From Selaginella tamariscina (Eukaryota > Streptophyta > Lycopodiopsida > Selaginellales > Selaginellaceae), in the NCBI GenBank assembly GCA_003024785.1, contig PUQB01000029.1, positions 96,735-160,734 of the forward strand: a DNA stretch of 64,000 nt. The letters are read 5' to 3'. Shown here in pieces: positions 25,207 to 35,584 of this stretch. Within the stretch, counting starts at the first letter, position 1. Every line of letters begins with the position of its first letter. Made by a program: the position numbers and the translations under genes. Under the pieces are notes generated by a model that was not told the origin of the DNA, did no database searches, and saw only the letters and a list, made by a program, of their open reading frames with translations.

Positions 25207-25449
25207 GTACTAGAGTGTGTTTCAACTTTCATATGGTTTAAGCTTTTCATTTAATAACCACTCATTATTAGGTGATAGTATCTTATTTGATTACGTTCAG
25301 TCATATATTGGCAGGTTATACCCGCTGAGAACCTTATAGCAGCTTTTCAAGGCAGTGATACATCCATTTTTGTTAATGCAAAAACCGCAGCAGAAGCAAA
25401 GCTTTACCTAGAAGTAAGATTACAACAACACACACACACACACACACAC

Positions 25450-25493
<44 letters not shown>

Positions 25494-26200
25494 AAGAAAG
25501 AAATGCATAGAGATCGTATATATGCATGTCTATAGGCTCTGGAAAGGGGAACAGACGGTGTTGTCCTACAAACAGATAATCCTTCTGAGATATACACCCT
25601 GAAGGTATGTTATCCATTTGTGTGTACTTAACTGTATGCCGTCAATTTCTTCAGAACTATTTTGCTTTAAAGTCTGAGGCCAGTTTCAATCTAACCGAAG
25701 CAACAGTTACAAGATTGGAGAGTGTAGGGATGGGTGATAGAGTGTGTGTTGATCTATGTTGCCTCTTAACACCAGGAGAAGGCCTTTTGGTAACTTCATT
25801 ACTATTCTAACACGCACGCGCACACATATGCACACACAATGTGTGTATTAATAATCTATCGCTTGTATTGCAATGCAGGTGGGATCTTTTGCTAGGGGGC
25901 TTTTTCTTGTGCATTCTGAGTGTTTGGAGTCATCTTACATAGCAAGTCGGCCTTTCCGAGTTAATGCTGTGAGTTATATATGCATATGAATCTCTTAAAC
26001 TTGATTAAGCTTTGTGTGAACTTTAACAGGGGCCTGTGCATGCATATGTGGCTGCTCCAAACGGAAGGACTTGTTACCTCTCTGAGCTTAAGAGCGGTGA
26101 TGAAGTTATGGTTGTTAATCCCCAAGGTCAAGCACGTTCTGCGATAGTTGGTCGCTTGAAGATTGAATCAAGGCCTTTAATTCTTGTGGAAGCTGAGGTA

Positions 26201-26245
<45 letters not shown>

Positions 26246-26670
26246 CGCGTTCAAATAACATACATCTATCAACATCTTCAATGAGTTGATATCTCAAAGG
26301 TGCTTTATGTATCTATAGCATGCTGGCACACACACACACACACACACACACACCATCTACATGTGTACTTGTGTGTGTGCGTGTGATTAAGGAATGTTTC
26401 TCTGTTCACAGGCACCTGGATTCACAGGTAGTTTACTCTTACAAAATGCAGAGACTGTTTGTTTGGTTCAGCCACCTTAGAGAAGGTAAGAGCGTTGAAT
26501 TACTTGAAAACTTAATTAATTAATTTTAAGCAGAACTTAATCCGGATAGAAAGTTGAGTGGTACTATACCAGTATCGAAGCTTCAAGTCGGTGACAAGAT
26601 ACTAGTGAGCCCTCAAGAGAGTGCACGCCATACAGGATTGAGTATTCGAGAATTTATCATAGAAAAATAA
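24777..26670 (+). CDS. 3-dehydroquinate synthase type II-like protein
   Basis: Nine exons: 24777-24945, 25017-25189, 25315-25413, 25536-25604, 25655-25789, 25879-25968, 26030-26197, 26410-26486 and 26534-26670. The protein follows the archaeal-type (non-AroB) dehydroquinate synthase family from end to end: [34 protein letters not shown], then [55 protein letters not shown], and [15 protein letters not shown] at the end. In archaea this enzyme makes dehydroquinate from an aminodeoxy-sugar precursor. Plants carry a homologue beside their usual plastid AroB-type enzyme, and its role is not settled. Three one-base losses are evident (near 25093 in a G-run, near 25170, and near 26474); exons on both sides of each stay family-like. 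Confidence 0.8.
25429..25489. repeat. (CA)n(TA)n microsatellite
   Basis: A CA run of about 12 units followed by a TA run of about 18 units, in an intron of the dehydroquinate-synthase-like gene. Confidence 0.95.
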
Positions 26671-28607
26671 AGATGTTAAATGGCACCAACCTCGCACGTG
26701 CAACATACATGTACAGGAGAATAAAAAAAGATTTTGTGTTAATTAAACTTTTTAATAAAATATAAGAAATATTAATTTTAATCGTTAAACAAGCTCAAAT
26801 ATTAAAAAGTTTTATTACTAAATTAAACTAGTATACTTGATAAGTAGTATTTCTTTCCAGGTGTTGGAGTACACGAGGCGATATCTTGTGAGAACATGTA
26901 AGAGAACGTTAGTGGTGCACTATCCAAGTGAGTGAAGATCCAGGTTGAGTACAAGGAATATGTGTACATTATATTATATATGAATGATATGAAATCGCAA
27001 CTATGGCAGCCCCAAGTTGATTCATTCCTTGGATAGATAACATATAATAAGAGAAAACACAATGATCATATATCATTTTATGAAACCGTGCAAAGACATG
27101 AATCAGCCTTTGCGGATACATATTCATCTTTTCCACGAGGCCAAATAGGAAAATAAAGAAGTATTGTACTAGTGTAAGAAATATATGCCTGTGCAGAGAA
27201 TCGAACCCCAGATCTTTCCCCCACTGATGAATACAGCTTCCGTAACATCACAAAATGGGGCCCTTCATTTGTTGAAATTTGATACAATGGAGACAATTGT
27301 TATCCTCGCTGTCTAGGTTGGCAAGATTTTGCTGCATGCGCACGTATAGCGATTACACCTTACCCTTTCTCCCTCCATACATTTGAAAGCTCCACTAGCT
27401 TTTTATCTCTTCTTTACTTCTTTTTTTATATTCATTTTCACGTCATTTCATCATGGACATTCATGCATATACGCATATACATATCTTCAGTACACACATA
27501 GAAGTGGGGGCCAACTGTATATTATATATATTATATATATGCTACGTGTATTTCATACACTGCACAGCACTATTTGATATATATTATAAAATTGATGTGT
27601 ATCTATTTGAAAGTTGTAAAGATGGCTTTTAGTCTTTACTTGAAAATGAGACTTAGCTTTTTATCTCTTACACACATTTGAATGCATTCCACGGCGGAAA
27701 CCTGCACGTGGCAATGGTCCAGTGTATTCTCAGCCAAGCATTTGGCCAAGGGAATGGCGTGGTTCCAAGGACTATCTGATGGACGGTTGTGCATAATCTC
27801 ATCCTACGGCTCTCTATGATTATGGGTTTAGATATTCGCGCCCATTTACCTTTAAATTTCATTGACATTGGCCCTATTTGTATAATTGAACAACCACATC
27901 AAAATATGGGTCCCCATATTAAAAAAAATAATTACTTATATACCATTTAATTTATATTAATAATCTCAATGTTAACACCATATATTAATTTAACACATAT
28001 AGCTATGAATAATATATTTTAGTTTAAAACCATGGAGCATTGGACGTTATTATTAATACTATGAATAAAATATGGATTAAAGACCTTTAAACTTAACGGT
28101 CACAACCATACAACAAATGCCTGGACCTGGCAAAACTGCAACCAATGAAAATGCTACATGTGTCACAAATACGTACATTATATAGTTTCTTTCGTACAGA
28201 TATATGTATTTTTTATACCATAGATAACAGTTCATCAAATCAACATCATGTATGTAAATTTTGTGGGGTTACATATTAAGTAATGTATTGTGTGATTGTC
28301 AGTAACGACGCGTGCTGTATCCAATGAAACTCTGATGAATGCAAAAACTCCAAAATACTTGGGAGAATTCCAAATTAATAGGCAGGCCACATGTATATAT
28401 ATCGGCTTTACTTTGGGTGGTCGTAGATTTTCTGTTATCTTAATCAAATTAGCGATAAGTTTCTATACAAAATATCTACTACTATAAACTTAATGTTTTC
28501 TTTCTCAATTTAGTCACTGACAACGTGATTGCAGTCATCCAATCAATGTTGAATTAGAGCAAACTAAGTAACATTACTTAGCCAGCTTTATACACAGTAC
28601 ATTTTGT
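26671..28607. other. Gene-free stretch: 3' flank and upstream region of the 28.7-kb gene
   Basis: Positions 26671-27080 are probably 3' flank of the upstream gene. Positions 27650-27860 have balanced composition and a CACGTG G-box (27703-27708), and might be a distal promoter. Nothing coding is recognisable. Confidence 0.4.
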
Positions 28608-28615
28608 ATATAAAC
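28608..28615 (+). promoter_or_regulatory. TATA box of the small gene at 28.7 kb
   Basis: TATATAAA lies 99 bp upstream of the ATG at 28714. It is followed by a C/T-rich leader (28620-28690) typical of plant transcription starts. Confidence 0.65.
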
Positions 28616-28713
28616 AGCTCATACCCTTTCCATTCCCCACAATTCACTCCCAAGCGAGTTCAAAGTCCCCTTCCTAAACATATTTCCTGCTTATCCAATT
28701 CGATTATCCCAGA

Positions 28714-29123
28714 ATGCAGGGTCCTGTTCTGATCGATCTTCCCAACATGGACAACAAGGAGAGCCTCGAATTGCAACGAATTCGAATCCTCAGCTCATGT
28801 CCGGAATCCCAACAAGGGGGAATTCCCCCTCCCCTCCCACATCTCTCGCCAGGAAGAAGAAATTACAGTCACCTTCCTCTCCAAGTACCGTGGATTCTCC
28901 TCCAGGCGGACCGGAGCAACAACCGGTTGTCCTGCACGAGCTAAAAGCTCCACAGCAGATGCGTTTCCAGTCAATAAGAAAGCAGGGACGACTTGTCCTC
29001 CAGATGCGCCGCCACGACTCCGACGAGGACACGGACTCCGATCCCGGCACAATCGCCAGCCCGGCCACAACTGCTTGTTCGGATGAGCTGAATTCCATTG
29101 TGGACGAAGTGATCTCAGTCTGA
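28714..29123 (+). CDS. Small intronless disordered protein, unidentified
   Basis: A good TATA box and a C/T-rich leader precede the ATG at 28714 (MQGPVLIDL). The long frame that ends at 29123 is shifted by one base relative to that start. It reads PTRGNSPSPPTSLARKKK, VVLHELKAPQQMRFQSIRKQ, then an acidic DSDEDTDSDPG stretch and SDELNSIVDEVISV at the end. One base seems lost between about 28735 and 28795; alternatively translation starts at the ATG at 28797, giving 108 residues. The protein is rich in S, P, Q and charged residues, has no membrane segment and matches no domain I know. The exon is GC-richer than its flanks, which supports real coding. A long A-run at 29281 lies in the likely 3' region. 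Confidence 0.6.
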
Positions 29124-29993
29124 TCTGTTAGACATGCCTTCTCTATAGTGAAAAAACAAAAACTAGTTTTCAGAGTGTTTCGTGTTTATGAGCAGTTTGA
29201 TGTAGTGTTTAACCCACTTTTTCTCCTCGTTTTAGCGTTCTTCAAAGAAGAGTGCATGTAAAATGCTTTTGGCTGAAAACAAAAAAAAAAAAGGAAATAT
29301 ATGTACATAGATCTTGTAGAATGTACGTGTGTAACATTGCGTGTTTGATAACAGTCAATATCTCTCTCTATATATAATCATAAAAATATTCTATATGGAG
29401 ATTCTATACATACAATTACGTGTAGATTAAACAATATAATATGGATTAGTTTGAGACCTTAGAAAATATTATCCCACGTGGTGTTGAAAAAACTTGATGC
29501 TTTAGAGTTTTTGAATAATAAACGATGTCTAAGAAGAAAAGGGTCAACTGTAAGGTGCGTTACGTGGGACTTATGTTTGGTACCACGCACGAATTCAATG
29601 GAGTGCCATTAACTTTGACACGGCATTGTATTACAAATTAATCAAGTTTTGAATGGAAGTTAACACACACACACACACATGTTTTAATTAAAATATAGAT
29701 AAACTTTTAGTGTCTAATCATTAATCCTCTCGACATGGATTAGTAATGAAACATAAATAAGTCCATGTCGAGAAAATTAACAACTGATTCATATGGACTT
29801 AATAACTGAAGTCAAATGTGGCTTACCTTATGAAAGTGTCAGATAGTTTCGAGTTCAACTCCAAACGTGTGAAAAGTATCTGAAAGGGAACGTCTAAAAC
29901 ATTAGTTGACCAATAGCTCTGTATCTAGAACAAAGTATCAGGTGCATTGTGGGATTAAATGGTTAATTGCTTGTTAATTAGACAATTGTGGTG
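29124..29993. other. Gene-free stretch with a short hairpin
   Basis: The 3' region of the 28.7-kb gene, then the downstream flank of CGI121. A CA tract lies at about 29664-29680 and a perfect 12-bp stem hairpin at 29728-29773. No gene is seen. Confidence 0.4.
29728..29773. repeat. Perfect 12-bp inverted repeat
   Basis: TCTCGACATGGA (29728-29739) and its exact complement TCCATGTCGAGA (29762-29773) flank a 22-bp loop. It may be a tiny MITE-like element or a regulatory site. Confidence 0.85.
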
Positions 29994-31103
29994 TTACAGT
30001 GCATCCCGTGCAGCAATCCGGCATGTAACAGCGTCGGATAGAGAAGAGACCTCCAATTCCAGTGGTGTAATCTTATAATGCTGCAACAAGTGATCACAAA
30101 CATAAGAAAACCAAGTTGACTGTGCATGATATCGTGTATGTGTGTAGTGGTTAGGTGGACATTGCCAAAGTGTGTGATTGTCCTCTCTCTCTCTCTCTAT
30201 CTATAATGGAAACATGCATAAGTATATACAGTGTCTTGTTGCGTGTGATACATATCCTCGTGTGTATGCATGCATAATGGTTAACTGAAGCAGATTCAGG
30301 GCTCTGTGTGTGTGTGAGCGTGTGCGTGTGTCATATGTGCTCATGTATGCATAATAGTTAACTGAGGTAGATCCACGGCTCTGTGCACGTGCGCGAGAAA
30401 GAGAGAGAGAGATTCTCATGCATGCATAAGGCGTATATACCTTCTGAATGTGAGCAGTGTCTGCTCGTTTTCCAAGCTCTTCCAGGCTAACTTCGGTACC
30501 TTGGATAAGCTTCCTCACGTCATCCGACTAGAAAATAAAATAAGTGAATAACCCAACTCGCCACAAAGAAATGCAAACGATTTACTACCTTATCAGCAGG
30601 GCAGTCGAACTGTGCAACAAGCACGTAACGGGTATCACTTGCGATTCCGCACCTCCGAAGAGACTCTGTTATCTGTTTCAAACGGTAAACTTCAAATAGA
30701 ACATCTTTTGACATATTAGAAAGGCTTACATGTTTGGAGCCGGAATAATTGTAGACAAGTTCTGAGTGCAGAGTGCGAGTCACCAAATTTCCTTGCGATT
30801 GGGCCAAAAGGGTCTTGTGGGCTGATGCAAGAATAACAAATAAATCCGGCACCTAAACAAAACAAAACATACATATCTAAGAGTTATGTCACGCACATAA
30901 GACATACCAGAGCAGCGTTGAAGAGCGCAACCTCGGGAGCTAATGTACCCGTTTGAAGCAAATTCAGAAGCTCCCTGAAACCAAATAGGAAAGTAGTTAC
31001 AGATTGCTATATTTTTGAGATTCACATACCTACTATTGCGTACATCCTCGAACAGGAACATACGAAGCGTGCGCCCCGGATGTGTGTCCAGCTCCACCTC
31101 CAT
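29994..31103 (-). CDS. CGI121: CGI121/TPRKB-like subunit of the KEOPS (EKC) complex
   Basis: Six exons join cleanly into 173 residues, the normal family length: 31103-31030, 30974-30908, 30852-30730, 30672-30589, 30527-30441 and 30080-29994. The whole protein follows the family: HPGRTLRMFLFEDVRNSREL, AHKTLLAQSQGNLVTRTLHS, ELVYNYSGSKH, SLRRCGIASDTRYVLVAQFD, EGTEVSLEELGKRAD-type region and HYKITPLELEVSSLSDAV. CGI121 is the small accessory subunit of KEOPS. With Bud32, Kae1 and Cgi121/Pcc1 partners, that complex makes the t6A modification at position 37 of ANN-decoding tRNAs. The start is fixed by the ATG next to conserved sequence. The frame is intact, unlike most neighbours. Confidence 0.95.
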
Positions 31104-31165
31104 AGCCAAAACCCTAAGGCCTCTGTTTTAGGGCTCCGCAGTTAGGGTTCAGCGTTATTAGTTAA
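31104..31165 (-). promoter_or_regulatory. Telo-box cluster at the CGI121 start
   Basis: AACCCTAA-type and TTAGGG-type words occur three times within 60 bp just upstream of the ATG. Telo-boxes at this position are common in plant genes for translation and RNA metabolism. Confidence 0.55.
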
Positions 31166-31955
31166 GATTGCCAATGAAGCTCCAGGAATTGGGTATGTGA
31201 ATTTTAATATAATTTCTTATAAACATTTATATTCTTATTCTACAGCATAAATGTCTTTATAATTTATGCTTAAAGAGAGATTAGATTAAAAAATTCAATA
31301 ACAACAATGAAAAGAGATTAGAACAAATATATTACTAGAAGAAATTAGTTAAAAAGCAACAACATTGCAATGCTATTGTTAATTTTTTCTAAGTTTAAAA
31401 CTGTAAATATTTAATGGAAAAAATAATAATTTAATGTTTAAATCAACATTGGAATTTATTTTGAGGATGTTGATCGTCAAATTAAACTTAAAATATTTAA
31501 ATTTATAATCTATAAATTTAAATTTAAATCAGCAATGTTATTATAATATAATTTAATATAATATTTAAATTAAAATATCTAACATTTGTAAAATAAAAAT
31601 ACATTCTATTTCTTTTTCTTTCTAAATTTAAATTATATGAATAAAAATAGCTAAAGGATCAAATATATTAATATTATTTTTTGTTGTGGTGTTTATGTCT
31701 CACAAATAAGAAAGCACAACACAAGAACCTCTAATAACACCTAAATGAGTCCATCTCATTCAAGATTTATTAAACTCTTCCCTAAATTATTTCATTTATT
31801 TAATAATGAATTAAGTGGTAGATGGTATGGTTTACTGCATTATTTTCCATATATATTAAAATGTCGGTTTGACTCACTTAATAGTATCAAACATATGGAG
31901 CTTATATCAAGCATAGTGCACCCTTATCCATTACAACATGATTAATATTTTTTAA

Positions 31956-32077
31956 TTCTAAAAAATAACAACTTGGGAACAATTGTATTTTTTTCATAGT
32001 CTTTTGATTTACGAGGGTGTTCTAAATTTAAAACTATGAAAAAAAACACAATTGTTCCCATGTTGTTATTTTAGAAA
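31956..32077. repeat. Hairpin with about 45-bp arms (MITE-like)
   Basis: The left arm 31956-32000 and the right arm 32031-32077 are complementary over about 45 bp with about three mismatches, around a 30-bp loop. The shared core is TGGGAACAATTGT. No target-site duplication was confirmed. Confidence 0.85.
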
Positions 32078-32281
32078 GAATTTGCAGATTCTCTAATAAA
32101 CATTGCAAACCCATGTTCATTAGTGTTAGCCTATGGACAATTTAAGGGGTGAATAATTTGAAAAAGTTATGTTTATTAAATATTATTTTTTTACAAAAAA
32201 TGTATAAGAAGTGGGGCATGTCACATTGATGAAGATATTCTTGATTTAATTTATTGTTATAGTCTTGAAGTAATATATTAA

Positions 32282-32391
32282 ATTAAGTGTCTCGGGCAGG
32301 GATTTCGGGGAAAGACCCAGGTGGCCTTCATGCCCCGTATACTGATGTGCTCCACGGTTGGCCCACCGGGTACTAATTTTTTTTTTTCAAG
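32282..32391. other. GC-rich island ending in a T-run
   Basis: About 95 bp of GC-rich sequence stands abruptly in AT-rich DNA and ends in ten or eleven T at 32380-32390. It includes CCACGGTTGGCCCACCGGG. Such a block with a one-base tail suggests a retroposed fragment; the family is not recognised. Confidence 0.4.
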
Positions 32392-33269
32392 AAGAAATAT
32401 TAAAAAATTAAAAATTACTTTAAGCCTAAGTGCATAACATATGTATAATTTGACAAACAAGTTATAACAATAAAACTCAATATATACTATATAACAATAT
32501 AGTTTATTTCTTTTAATCAATTATGAGAGTTTAAATTTTGATAAGACTTAAAAAATGAGATGATTGAGTAATCTTTAAGTCCACTTTCCAATCAAATTTT
32601 GATAATTTTTTTATTTTATTAACAATATGTTTTTCACTTGCACATGAATTTTTTGTTGTGATAACTAAATAATTGGTCAATTTTGCTTAGTTATACAACT
32701 ATTATGCATAAAGTGGTATAATTTAACATATTAATTATTATTAAGTTTTTTTTTTAATTTCCTTGAGTCATCAAAATGGATATAACATTTGTTGAGGTGC
32801 ATGAGCTTGTTAACTAATGGAAAGAGTGCAAAATTATTATTCATAAGCGTCTTGAGGGATTATACAACAAGTTATGAACAAGCTATAAAATTATACTTTG
32901 TTTTGTAATACAACTTTCACTAGATTTATTAATTTTAAATGTCATGTATTTGGACATACACTTTCGCTGGGATACAATTGGATAATATAAAGTATGTGTG
33001 TGAGCACACATGCATGTGAACATATGGTATCAAACATATATAAATTAAATATATATGTGTACACATATACACATACATGTGTATTTATCATAGCAAGAAT
33101 CATTAAGCATGTCAAATAAACATACAGGGAGTTATAATTAATTAAGAAAAACCTTTTAACCATAATTAAATAATTATTCATTAGTAATTTTATTTTAAAT
33201 CAATTAATCACTTGTGTAAACCATAGTGGTAGTTATTATTAATGACATGGCATTTTTTAATTTACTAGG

Positions 33270-33640
33270 GTTAAATAACCATCCACTAGTGAAAAGTGGG
33301 CCTTATTTGAGAAGGTGTAACAAAAAGTGGTCATCTTCCTTAGAAATTATAATTAGGTTTCATTACCTAAGATGATGCTTTGAGAATGTCCATCTTCTTT
33401 AAACATAATAATGATTATCTTCCTTATTTATGGTAGTTAAGTTCTTTTACTCAAAATGATGTTATGAAAGTAACCATTTTTTTTAAATATTTAAATATAG
33501 TAGTTGGGTTCGTATCGAAAATTATTTATCTCTCTTAATGTGACATTTAAATTCTCTTACCCAAGGTAATCAATTTTTAAATGTGATAATTAGGTTCTCT
33601 TACTTAAGATGATGTTATATACACTTGAATTAGATTGTTT
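33270..33640. repeat. Degenerate tandem repeat, unit about 60-65 bp
   Basis: Words close to TTAGGTTCTCTTACTTAAGATGATG and, between them, CATCTTCTTTAAA-type sequence recur about five times (near 33353, 33440, 33495, 33548, 33590). Confidence 0.6.
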
Positions 33641-33915
33641 TACATGGTGCCATGTAAAAGAATATCTTGTTAAAACAATTATATGAGTTGTTTATGAATT
33701 TCTTAGAAATATAAAATATAAGAAGATTAAAACAAAAATAAATAAATGAATATTCTTTAAGGTTTAAAGAGTAATCATTTTAAGGGACTTACTTATTTGG
33801 GCATTTAAATTAAATTATTAAGGTTGTTTTAGAAGACTTAATGTTGTTCACACAAGATATTAATACCGAATAGCCACATCTTGTCACATATCAACTGACC
33901 CATGTTTAAGATGTA

Positions 33916-34085
33916 CTAATGGGTCCTATGGTGGAAGGGATCACATGAATGAACTAGGCCATGGCGAAGAGGACCACATGGGTTGAACTTGGGTTGAACT
34001 AGAAGAGAACCACACGGGTCCTGTTGAGAAGTATTGATGGGTCCTATGGTGGAAACAATAGGCCATGGTGAAGAGGACCGAATTA
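33916..34085. repeat. Imperfect direct repeat
   Basis: A block containing ATGGGTCCTATGGTGGAA and GGCCATGGCGAAGAGGACC (33918-33986) recurs at 34027-34079 with changes. This stretch is less AT-rich than its flanks; origin unknown. Confidence 0.7.
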
Positions 34086-35584
34086 GGCTACGATGGAAAG
34101 GTCGGTATTAATGGGGTGTAATGCTAGACTTTAGTGGGTTTTGTTGTCAATTGAAATAATATGACCATCAAAATCTAATTTGGCCACACCCATAAATATC
34201 TAAATAATGCATTTTAGTTTGGCAACTATATAATATTATAATTGTTAATAGGGAGAAGATGGGCAATGCCTTGTTTAACATTTATTTTCTAAGAAAAATA
34301 AATCAATCTTAAACTATCAATGCTTTGACAATTAAGTTCATTTAAATTAATTTTAAAACATATTAACATGAAAGGAATTAATCACAAGTCCTATATTTTC
34401 AAGTAGTGTCCTTTATGTTAAAACCATAGTATATTAACCTTAATAATTAATTTGATTAAGGTTTATTTGCCGCAATGGACTAAGGTATATTCCCACTCAA
34501 GTACTACTTATTTACAACCTTTTCAAGCACGAGGATTAAGGTTAACTTTGAAATCCTAACTTGGAGTATCTTGCACATGCATTAAACATTGACCTTTATT
34601 GCTTTGGATTAAGACTTATTATATTGACATTTTTATATTTATATCAATTCAACCATTAGAATGTCTATAATAATTAATTAATATCAAAACTAACTTAAGT
34701 ATGTGATGGCTTTAACTAGTAATCTCATGCCTTATGTAAATGAAAAACTATTTATTGTGCTCCACCCAACTTATAATTATTTTTATGTTAAAAAAAATAA
34801 TAAATAATAAGGTACCGTATCTTTTGACATTACACAAGATAGTGGGTGCCAAAGTTTGCTCTTTTAATACAAATTTATACTTTATTATTTGTTTTACGGA
34901 AGGGTCGTTACTATCCATTACTCATTAATGGGCAAATGTGAATTTATTTAAATTTTGTATTTTAGAAATTAGAACAATTTATAAATTTTAAATAAAAATA
35001 TATATTAAGGTATATTTAAAATATATAAAGACTAATGTACTGGCAACAGAGCATTTCAAAATTTAAATAAACATTAGCAAGATATTAAAATATAATAATA
35101 CTAAGAATATTTAGTTAAAACTTAACTCATCCCTTACAGATTTTTAAAAAAAAAAAAAAAACACTCCATGTTTCTAAATTATAATGTGTGTTTTATATTT
35201 ATATTTAAATTATTATTTAATATATTCATCTGATATGTATGATGATCTCATAAAAACACCTTCACACAAAGAAATATTAAGGTATATTTATTTAACTATT
35301 GGAGATAAACATGTTAATCGAATTTATTATGAAATCGAAGAAACGGCGGGAAGATTTTGGTGGATGGTGAATGGAAACCCTTCAAAGGTGCAAAAGTTTG
35401 TGGATGGTGGTCCAAGGGATCCAAACATATTAATTAAGTTCCTAGGTATTAAAAACACATGTATATTTATTAAAGCATATCCTTAAAATATAAATAATAT
35501 AGAACAATTAAAATATATCCTTAAAATACATTACATCGTTGAAACTTTGGTTTTCCCCAAAAATTAAACATATACCCACCTACT

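Larger units (their letters stand above)
31166..35584. other. AT-rich gene-free stretch
   Basis: No supported gene. It holds a 45-bp-arm hairpin (31956-32077), a GC-rich island with a T-run tail (32282-32391), a degenerate short-unit tandem repeat (33270-33640) and a direct repeat (33916-34085). An open segment at 35184-35486 reads NRIYYEIEETAGRFWWMVNG; I cannot assign it, and it has no other exon near it. Confidence 0.5.

Noticed and set aside
27100-27270. tRNA- or SINE-like segment on the minus strand
   Set aside because: A T-arm-like GGTTCGATTC word (near 27208) is present, but no acceptor stem, D-arm or clear box A at the right distance could be found.
31745-31945. ORF of 66 codons
   Set aside because: It lies in AT-rich DNA with no splice context or known motif; the length is within chance for this much sequence.
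35184-35486. ORF reading ...EIEETAGRFWWMVNG...
   Set aside because: The composition is slightly coding-like, but no family, no other exons and no promoter were found.
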